Part shown: one piece after another, positions 57,167-64,000 of the stretch
Position numbering within the stretch: position 1 is the stretch's first letter
Layout of the letters: each line of letters begins with the position of its first letter
Origin: Rhodoferax sp.
GTDB taxonomy: Bacteria; Pseudomonadota; Gammaproteobacteria; Burkholderiales; Burkholderiaceae_C
Direction of reading: 5' to 3'
Assembly: GCF_030646845.1 (NCBI RefSeq)
Contig: NZ_JAUSLE010000050.1
Location: forward strand, 1-64,000
DNA length: 64,000 bases
The notes under the pieces: model-generated
The model's input: only the letters and a program-made list of their open reading frames with translations
The model's database searches: none
What the model was told of the DNA's origin: nothing
Program-made: the position numbers and the translations under genes

Positions 57167-57975
57167 ACCGCCACCGGCGCCTTGATGGCGGGGTGGCACT
57201 CATAGCCGACCACCTCGAAGTCCTCATACTCGTAGTCGAAGATCGATGCCGGCCGGCGCTTGATGTTGAGCGTGGGGTAGGCCAAGGGTGTGCGGCTGAG
57301 TTGCAGTGCCACCTGCTCCTGGTGGTTGTTGTAGATGTGGCAGTCGCCGCCGGTCCAGATGAAATCCCCCACTGCCAGATCGCACTGCTGCGCCACCATG
57401 TGGGTGAGCAGCGCGTAGCTGGCGATGTTGAAGGGTACGCCGAGAAAAATGTCAGCGCTGCGCTGGTAGAGCTGGCAGCTCAAGCGGCCATCCGCGACAT
57501 AAAACTGGAAGAAGGCATGGCACGGCATCAGCGCCATCTTGTCGAGCTCGGCCACGTTCCAGGCGCTCACGATGATGCGGCGCGAATCGGGGTTGGTCTT
57601 CAGTGTCTTGATGACCTCAGCGATCTGGTCGATGTGGCCGCCGTCGGGCGTGGGCCAACTGCGCCACTGCACGCCATAGACCGGACCCAGGTCACCGTCA
57701 GGCCGGGCCCATTCGTCCCAGATGGACACACCACGTTCTTTGAGCCAGTTGTTGTTGGAGGAACCGGTGAGAAACCACAACAATTCCTGAATGATGGAGC
57801 GCAGGTGCACCTTTTTCGTGGTGACCAGCGGAAAGCCCTCGTTCAGATCGAAACGCATCTGGTAGCCAAACACGCTCTTGGTGCCGGTGCCGGTGCGGTC
57901 GGTCTTGGGCGCGCCGGTGGTGGCCACGTGGCGCATGAAGTCTTCGTACTGGGAGCGGATGGGGCGTGTGGTCAT
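57163..57975 (-). CDS. thyA: Thymidylate synthase
   Basis: [71 protein letters not shown]. Confidence 0.97.
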   Translation of the reverse strand: MTTRPIRSQYEDFMRHVATTGAPKTDRTGTGTKSVFGYQMRFDLNEGFPLVTTKKVHLRSIIQELLWFLTGSSNNNWLKERGVSIWDEWARPDGDLGPVYGVQWRSWPTPDGGHIDQIAEVIKTLKTNPDSRRIIVSAWNVAELDKMALMPCHAFFQFYVADGRLSCQLYQRSADIFLGVPFNIASYALLTHMVAQQCDLAVGDFIWTGGDCHIYNNHQEQVALQLSRTPLAYPTLNIKRRPASIFDYEYEDFEVVGYECHPAIKAPVAV

Positions 57976-58009
57976 GTCATCTTCAAACAATGTTTTTCCA
58001 ATTTTCCCA

Positions 58010-59443
58010 TCAAACCCGAATCACCCGCCCCGGATTCATCAGGTTCTGAGGGTCCAATGCCCGTTTGATGGATCTCATCATTTCCAGCGCTACGGGCGAT
58101 TTGTGTTTTTCCAGCTTGTCCACCTTGAGGCTGCCCACGCCATGCTCGGCCGAGATGGAGCCGTTGAAAGCCGCCACCGAGTCAAACACCAGGGTGTTCA
58201 CTTCTTCTTCGTGCTCCCGCAAAAAGACAGCCGCATCCATGCCCTCGGGGGCCTGCACGTTGTAGTGCAAATTGCCGTCGCCCAGATGGCCGAAATTGAC
58301 CAGGCGCACGCCGGGAATGGCCAGCTGCAGCAGCGCGTCGGTGACGCGCACGAAATCCGGAATGCTGGACACCGGAATCGAGATGTCGTGCTTGATATTC
58401 AGGCCTTCTTCCACCTGCGCCATGGGAATGCTCTCGCGGATGTGCCACAACTGGTTGGTTTGCGACAGGCTTTCCGCGATCACCGCGTCGCTGACACAGC
58501 CCTGATCGAGCGCGGCTTCCAGCAGGTGTTCGAACTGCGCGCGGGTATGCGTCTCCGATTCGTGGCCGGAGTTCTCCAGCAGCACGCAAAACGGTGAATC
58601 CAGGTGCAAGGGCACCAGCAGTTGGGGAAAGTGTCTGGCGACCAGGCTCAGGGCGAACTGTCCCATGACTTCAAATCCGGTGAGTCCCGCGCCCAGGTGA
58701 CGGTGCGCCAGGCCCAGCAGCTTGACCGCCTGCGCCAGCGACGGCACGGCGGCCCATGCCGTCACCTGGGAGGCGGGCAGGGGGTAGAGCTTCATGGTGG
58801 CCGCCGTGATGATGCCCAGCGTGCCCTCCGAGCCAATGAACAGGTCGCGCAGGTCGTAGCCGGTGTTGTCCTTGCGCAGGCCCGACAGGCCATGCCACAC
58901 CTCGCCCTGCGCGGTGACCACCTCCAGCCCCAGGCACAGGTCGCGTGTGTTGCCGTAGCGCACGACCTGGGTGCCGCCCGCGTTGGTGCCCAGATTGCCG
59001 CCGATGGTGCACGTGCCTTCGGCAGCCAGACTGAGGGGAAACAGGAAATCCGCTTCTTCTGCGCGCTCCTGCAGGTTTTGCAGAATGCAGCCCGCCTCCA
59101 CCGTCATGGTCAGGTTGTCCGCGTCCAGTTGGCGCACAGCGTTCATGCGCTGCAGGCTCAGCACAATCTGGCGCCCTGAGGTGTCGGGCGTGGCGCCCAC
59201 GGCCAGGCCGGTGTTGCCGCCCTGGGGCACGATGCTGACACCGCTGGCCGGGTGTTGGCTGCAATACGCAGCACAGGCTTTCACCACCCGCGCCACCTCG
59301 TCGGTGGAGGCGGGCCGCACCACGGCCAGGGCCTTGCCACGGGAGCGCTTGCGCCAGTCCTGCTCCCAGGCGCTCAGGTCGCCATCGGTGAAGACGTGGG
59401 TGGAACCGACGATGTGGCGAAGCTCGTTCAGCAGGCTATCCAT
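58010..59443 (-). CDS. FAD-linked oxidase (GlcD / D-2-hydroxyacid dehydrogenase-like)
   Basis: [91 protein letters not shown]. Confidence 0.93.
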   Translation of the reverse strand: MDSLLNELRHIVGSTHVFTDGDLSAWEQDWRKRSRGKALAVVRPASTDEVARVVKACAAYCSQHPASGVSIVPQGGNTGLAVGATPDTSGRQIVLSLQRMNAVRQLDADNLTMTVEAGCILQNLQERAEEADFLFPLSLAAEGTCTIGGNLGTNAGGTQVVRYGNTRDLCLGLEVVTAQGEVWHGLSGLRKDNTGYDLRDLFIGSEGTLGIITAATMKLYPLPASQVTAWAAVPSLAQAVKLLGLAHRHLGAGLTGFEVMGQFALSLVARHFPQLLVPLHLDSPFCVLLENSGHESETHTRAQFEHLLEAALDQGCVSDAVIAESLSQTNQLWHIRESIPMAQVEEGLNIKHDISIPVSSIPDFVRVTDALLQLAIPGVRLVNFGHLGDGNLHYNVQAPEGMDAAVFLREHEEEVNTLVFDSVAAFNGSISAEHGVGSLKVDKLEKHKSPVALEMMRSIKRALDPQNLMNPGRVIRV

Positions 59444-59447
59444 GTGA

Positions 59448-59831
59448 TCAACCTTCCTTTCGTACTGCTTTGAGGCGCAGGCGCACATGCAGGGCGCAGG
59501 CCACAAACAGGGTCAGGCACAACACAACCTCGACCATGGCCAGGTAGTTGCTGGGCGGTTTGTCACTGTAGGCGCGCACGGCCCCTTCGGTGAAATAGAG
59601 CCACACCAGCAGGCTGACCCAGCGGTAGGTGTACATGCGGTTTTTCAGCAGACCGGCCAGGGGAATGCACAACGGCAATACTTTGAAGGCCAGCAAAAAG
59701 CTGCCGGGACGGATGGGCGCCAGATAGAGCTCCCAGGCCAGGCCCAGCACGATGAGTCCCAGCAGGCTGCCCACGGCCAGGATACGTGTGGCGAGGACCA
59801 GTGGTGGCGCCGTGTTGTTTTCTGTAATCAT
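59448..59831 (-). CDS. DUF2069-like membrane protein
   Basis: Small 4-TM protein: LAVGSLLGLIVLGLAWELYLAPIRPGSFLLAFKVLPLCIPLAGLLKNRMYTYRWVSLLVWLYFTEGAVRAYSD. Confidence 0.8.
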   Translation of the reverse strand: MITENNTAPPLVLATRILAVGSLLGLIVLGLAWELYLAPIRPGSFLLAFKVLPLCIPLAGLLKNRMYTYRWVSLLVWLYFTEGAVRAYSDKPPSNYLAMVEVVLCLTLFVACALHVRLRLKAVRKEG

Positions 59832-59852
59832 TGGGATGGCATCATAGCGGCC

Positions 59853-61091
59853 ATGAGTTCTCCTTCCACCCCGTCTGTGACCTGGCCTGAGCGCCTTGAA
59901 GCGTTGCTGCACAGCCTGTCCCACTTTCCGTGGAAGAGCACGGCGCTCACCCTGCGCGAGCGTTTTCGGGAAGACCGCCTGGGGCTGACCGCCAGCAGCC
60001 TGACTTTTACCACCACCATTGCCCTGGTGCCCTTCATCACGGTGGCGCTCGCTGTCTTCACGGCGTTTCCCATGTTTGCCAAGTTTCAGGACGTGCTGCA
60101 GAAATGGCTGGTGCAGAGCCTGATTCCCGACAACATTGCGCGCCAGGTGCTGGGCTATCTCACCCAGTTTGCCGGCCAGGCCAGCAAGCTGGGGGGCGCC
60201 GGGGTGGCGATTTTGTTCACCACGGCGCTGGCCCTGATTCTGACCATCGACCGCACGCTCAATGCCATCTGGCGGGTGCGCACGCCGCGACCGTTCGGGC
60301 AGCGGGTGCTGGTGTACTGGGCCGCCGTCACCCTGGGGCCGCTGTTGCTGGGCATCAGCCTGACCATCACGTCCTACGCCATTTCAGCGTCGAAAGGGGT
60401 GGTGGGTGTGATGCCGGGCGGGGTGCAACTGTTGCTGGATGCGCTGCAGTTCTTCCTGATGGCCGGCGGTATGGCCGCGATGTACCACTACGTGCCCAAT
60501 ACCCAGGTGAAATGGGGGCACGCCTGGGCCGGTGGCCTGTTTGTGTCGGCCGGCTTTGAGCTGGCCAAGAAACTGCTGGCCCTGTACTTGGGCAAGGTGC
60601 CCACCTACTCAGTCCTGTATGGCGCATTTGCCACGGTGCCGATCCTGCTGATCTGGATCTACGTCGCCTGGGTGATTGTGTTGCTGGGTGCGGTGATCAC
60701 GGCCTACCTGCCCAGCCTGCTGACGGGTTTGCAGCGCCGGGCGCGGTCGCATGGTCTGCAGTTTCAGCTGGCGCTGGAGACCCTGCAGCAGCTTGACCGC
60801 GTGCGTGCCGCGGCATACAAGGGATTGACGATTGAGCAACTTTCCGTGCTGCTGCGGGTTGACACCCTGCAACTGGAGCCGGTGCTGGAAACCCTGTGCG
60901 AGCTGGACTGGACGGGTCGCCTGGATGAAGAGACGCCCGACCAGACGGCGCGCTATGTTTTTCTGGCCGATCCCGATACCACCCCGCTGGCGCCGCTGCT
61001 CAATGTGCTTCTGCTGCAGCACGATGAGGTGACCCATAATTTATGGGAAAACAGCCTCTGGCCCTCGATGGTATTGCGTCATGCGCTATGA
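59853..61091 (+). CDS. YihY-family inner-membrane protein
   Basis: FREDRLGLTASSLTFTTTIALVPFITVALAVFTAFPMF, ALALILTIDRTLNAIWRV, C-terminal winged-helix-like region. Confidence 0.92.
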   Translation: MSSPSTPSVTWPERLEALLHSLSHFPWKSTALTLRERFREDRLGLTASSLTFTTTIALVPFITVALAVFTAFPMFAKFQDVLQKWLVQSLIPDNIARQVLGYLTQFAGQASKLGGAGVAILFTTALALILTIDRTLNAIWRVRTPRPFGQRVLVYWAAVTLGPLLLGISLTITSYAISASKGVVGVMPGGVQLLLDALQFFLMAGGMAAMYHYVPNTQVKWGHAWAGGLFVSAGFELAKKLLALYLGKVPTYSVLYGAFATVPILLIWIYVAWVIVLLGAVITAYLPSLLTGLQRRARSHGLQFQLALETLQQLDRVRAAAYKGLTIEQLSVLLRVDTLQLEPVLETLCELDWTGRLDEETPDQTARYVFLADPDTTPLAPLLNVLLLQHDEVTHNLWENSLWPSMVLRHAL

Positions 61092-61193
61092 ATTCAGGAG
61101 CGATCGACGACCGCAGACGCTACGGCGTCATGAGGGTCTGATGCGCAGCGAGTGAACAGAGAGAGTCCGCTGGTTGGCTGCCTCAGTTTCCGC

Positions 61194-62075
61194 TTAAAGA
61201 TTCCACTTGGGTGCGGCAACACGTTGTGTCTCACCTGGAATGGCCTCGAAGCGATCTTCTTCCCAGCGCTGTGCGGCGTCGGCGATACGGGCTCGATCGG
61301 TGGAAACGAAGTTCCACCACATGCGCACCGGCTGCTCCAATGGTGCGCCTCCTATCACTATGAGGCGGGCGCCCAGCGCACCGGCGCGCAGCCGCGCGAC
61401 CGAGTCAACAGGGAGGACCGCCATTTCCTGGGCGGCCATGCTTTCGCCGTTGAGATCGAAGTTGTGTTCCGGGCTGTACACCGCCATCTCCGCCACCAGC
61501 GCTGGCAACTCCCATTCAGTATGCGGCGGCAACTGTACGTCCAGGTACAGGGTTGGTGATGCGGGCTGCACCGGACTGCGCGCGCCAAAAGCCTCGCCCA
61601 CCAGCACGCGAACCTGCACACCGTTGCGCTGTACTTGTGCCGGAAGATCGGCTGCGGGCACATGCTGGAATGACGGTTCGGTCAATTCCAGGGCAGGCGG
61701 GAGTGCCACCCATAGCTGCAGACCATGCAGGCGCCGCGGCTTCCCAAGTTCCTCATTGGTCACCCTCTCGCTGTGCACGATACCCCGACCAGCGGTCATC
61801 CAGTTGATTGCCCCGGGTGTGATCTTCTGCACGGTTCCCAGACTGTCGCGGTGCAGCAGACTGCCCTCAAAAAGATAACTCACGGTCGCCAGGCCAATAT
61901 GCGGGTGAGCTCCGACGTCACTGTCAGTCTCGGGCTGCAATGTGACCGGGCCAAAGTGATCGAAGAACACAAAGGGGCCCACGGCACGCCGGGCTGCTGC
62001 TGGAAGCACACGACGCACTTTCAGGCCATCGGCGAGGGCACTCAGGCGGCCGGTGATACGGAGAATGTCAGACAT
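61194..62075 (-). CDS. Pirin-family protein (copy 1)
   Basis: GPFVFFDHFGP, DVGAHPHIGLATVSYLFEGSLLHRDSLGTVQKITPGAINWMTAGRGIVHSER. Confidence 0.93.
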   Translation of the reverse strand: MSDILRITGRLSALADGLKVRRVLPAAARRAVGPFVFFDHFGPVTLQPETDSDVGAHPHIGLATVSYLFEGSLLHRDSLGTVQKITPGAINWMTAGRGIVHSERVTNEELGKPRRLHGLQLWVALPPALELTEPSFQHVPAADLPAQVQRNGVQVRVLVGEAFGARSPVQPASPTLYLDVQLPPHTEWELPALVAEMAVYSPEHNFDLNGESMAAQEMAVLPVDSVARLRAGALGARLIVIGGAPLEQPVRMWWNFVSTDRARIADAAQRWEEDRFEAIPGETQRVAAPKWNL

Positions 62076-62158
62076 GCTGGCTCCTTTCATGCCAGTTCGG
62101 ACTGGACGCCAATCTCACCTTCGAGCAGGGATGAATGGGCCCTGGTCAGCCATCGGCA

Positions 62159-63040
62159 TCATGCGGCAGATTCGCCCAGGTGCCCATCGCGGAAATCACT
62201 CAGGGCCTGGTAAATTTCCTGCTGACTGTTCATGACAAAAGGACCGTACTGGACGATGGGCTCCTTGAGCGGCTGACCTGAAATCAGCAAGACCCTGGCG
62301 TCGGCGCTTGCCTCGATCACGACACCATCGGCCTGGTCCTCATTGGCCAGTATGGCCATGCGCTGCAATGGCACGGTCTCCCCTGAAATACTGACCTCAC
62401 CGCGATACACATAGACAAAGGCATTGTGTCCGGGCGCCAGCGACTGCTCGAAGCGTGCGCCACTGGGCAGCTGCAGATCCAGATAGCGCGGCTCCGTGAT
62501 TTCACGGGTTACCGCACCCGTCACGCCATGACTTTCGCCGGCAATCACCGTCACGGCCACACCTTGTTCGGTGACAAACTTGGGCAGGTCGCCGTCCTGG
62601 AAATCACGGTACCACGGTGCCTTCATCTTGTCGCGCCTGGGCAGGTTGAGCCACAGCTGAAAGCCTTCCATGACGCCCTCTTCCTGTTGGGGGATTTCAG
62701 AATGGATCACGCCTTTGCCCGCCGTCATCCATTGAACGCCGCCGTTTTGCAGCAGCCCCTCATGGCCGGCGCTGTCGCGGTGCAGCATGCGTCCGGCAAT
62801 CATGTAGGTCACCGTCTCAAAGCCACGGTGTGGGTGGTCCGGGAAGCCGGCAATATAGTCATTGGGGTCGTCGCTGCCGAAGGCGTCGAGCATCAGGAAA
62901 GGGTCAAGCCGATGCTGAAGATTTTGTGTCAGAAGCCGGTTGAGCTTGACGCCGGCGCCATCCGAGGTGGCCTGGCCAGCGATCAGGCGCTCAACGGTCC
63001 GGGACAGCTTGACCGTGTGGTCGTTGGTGCTTGTGTTCAT
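62159..63040 (-). CDS. Pirin-family protein (copy 2)
   Basis: LMLDAFGSDD, FPDHPHRGFETVTYMIAGRMLHRDSAGHEGLLQNGGVQWMTAGKGVIHSEIP. Confidence 0.93.
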   Translation of the reverse strand: MNTSTNDHTVKLSRTVERLIAGQATSDGAGVKLNRLLTQNLQHRLDPFLMLDAFGSDDPNDYIAGFPDHPHRGFETVTYMIAGRMLHRDSAGHEGLLQNGGVQWMTAGKGVIHSEIPQQEEGVMEGFQLWLNLPRRDKMKAPWYRDFQDGDLPKFVTEQGVAVTVIAGESHGVTGAVTREITEPRYLDLQLPSGARFEQSLAPGHNAFVYVYRGEVSISGETVPLQRMAILANEDQADGVVIEASADARVLLISGQPLKEPIVQYGPFVMNSQQEIYQALSDFRDGHLGESAA

Positions 63041-64000
63041 ATCAATCCCTTCTGTGTGAAATTGGTTCCGGCTTTTGGCTTTGCTGCGGGCATCTGGCGC
63101 GCGGCTGCAAGCTGCCGCAACACGTCTGGCCCTTGGGGAACGATCCCGGTCGGGTTAAGGTGCCGATGCGAGTGGTAGTAATGAAAGCGGATGTGCTCCA
63201 GATTGACCGTGGCCGCCAAGCCCGGCAAGGCGTAAATCCCGGCCGTATGGCGGTGCATCGCCGGATACTGCGAAATCAGCCGGCGGTTGCACTTGAAATG
63301 CGTGTGGTAGACGGCATCGAAGCGGATCAGCGTCACGAAAAGGCGCACATCCGCTTCGGTGAGCACGTCTCCGCACAGGTAGGCCTGATTTGACAGGATG
63401 CCTTCGACCCGGTCCAGCGCGGAGAACAGTTCATTGACCGCCTCGTCGTAGGCGCTTTGGGTACGTGCGAAGCCGCAACGATAGACCCCGTTGTTGATGC
63501 TCTGGTACACCCAGGCATTGGTTTCATCAATCGCTGCGCGCAGGGCGTTCGGATAGAGGTCTATTTCAGGCTGGGTGCAAATATCCTGGAACTCACTGTT
63601 CAGAAAGCGAATGATTTCTGCGGACTCGTTGTTGACGATGGTGCCCAGCGTCTTGTCCCACAGGACGGGCACGGTGACCACCCCGGTGTAGCCGTGGGAC
63701 GCCGCTTCATAGACCTGCCGCAAATGGCCATGGCCACCGAGACGGTCACCCGTTGCACCGGAGAAATCGGTGTCGAATGACCATCCGCTGTCGGTCAGAT
63801 AAGGGTGCACCACGTCCACGCTGATGACCTCTTCCAGACCTTTGAGCGCACGGACGATCAGCGTGCGGTGAGCCCAGGGGCAGGCGAGTGATACATACAG
63901 GTGGTAGCGCCCGGCCTGTGCCGGATGCAAGGCCTTTGGGTCCGATGAAATGCCGCCGCGAAAGCTCGTTGGACGACGCACAAAGGAGCCGTCATCGCCG
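63037..64000 (-). CDS. Glutathionyl-hydroquinone reductase / GST omega-like (5' end beyond window)
   Basis: GRYHLYVSLACPWAHRTLIVRALKGLEEVISVDVVHP, VPVLWDKTLGTIVNNESAEIIRFLNSEF; frame stays open to the window end (...GDDGSFVRRPTSFRGG). Confidence 0.92.
   Translation of the reverse strand, partial: GDDGSFVRRPTSFRGGISSDPKALHPAQAGRYHLYVSLACPWAHRTLIVRALKGLEEVISVDVVHPYLTDSGWSFDTDFSGATGDRLGGHGHLRQVYEAASHGYTGVVTVPVLWDKTLGTIVNNESAEIIRFLNSEFQDICTQPEIDLYPNALRAAIDETNAWVYQSINNGVYRCGFARTQSAYDEAVNELFSALDRVEGILSNQAYLCGDVLTEADVRLFVTLIRFDAVYHTHFKCNRRLISQYPAMHRHTAGIYALPGLAATVNLEHIRFHYYHSHRHLNPTGIVPQGPDVLRQLAAARQMPAAKPKAGTNFTQKGLI

Noticed and set aside
59853-61091. Ribonuclease BN annotation for the YihY protein
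   Set aside because: It is a multi-TM YihY-family protein; the RNase BN name is a known misassignment for this family.
1-64000. tRNA, rRNA, CRISPR array, transposon or prophage
   Set aside because: No such sequence was recognised by eye on either strand; short structured RNAs could have been missed without covariance-model search.

Overview
The window is a dense, GC-rich chromosomal segment. Protein-level resemblance suggests a beta-proteobacterium of the Comamonadaceae (Rhodoferax/Polaromonas-like); this is inference and was not tested by search. I saw no rRNA, tRNA, CRISPR array, transposase, integrase or prophage genes. Gene content in order: ftsK (partial)-lolA-orphan pilin-rarA; a livHMGF ABC transporter; a LysR/tartrate dehydrogenase-like/TctC/glycerate kinase cluster; a Crp/Fnr regulator; xdhAB divergent from a BMP-type nucleoside ABC transporter; a decayed nitric-oxide response locus (nsrR remnant, NsrR-type palindrome, shortened RIC/ScdA-like ORF, ccoG); beta-propeller, deacetylase, sterol-desaturase-like and bile-acid-symporter-like genes; glnA-glnL-glnG with a sigma54/NtrC control region; an MHYT-GGDEF-EAL protein convergent with an exonuclease III gene; a 9-kb catabolic cluster (two SDRs, GMC oxidoreductase, enoyl-CoA hydratase, MFS, acyl-CoA ligase, acyl-CoA dehydrogenase, AraC regulator); thyA-EamA-folA; a FAD-linked oxidase; YihY; two pirins; and a glutathionyl-hydroquinone reductase-like gene. 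The most novel signal is a fixed-length 43-bp semi-palindromic element (AGCCCCC-N17-(A/T)GCT-N10-TAGCA). Five clear copies lie inside or at the ends of unrelated protein genes. They stay open in three recurrent reading frames and supply signal peptides twice, a domain linker, a loop, and the C-termini of two convergent genes. The 3' stem shows compensatory changes. It resembles in concept the Rickettsia palindromic elements that invade coding sequence. A second insertion-like repeat sits in frame in the CinA-like gene.
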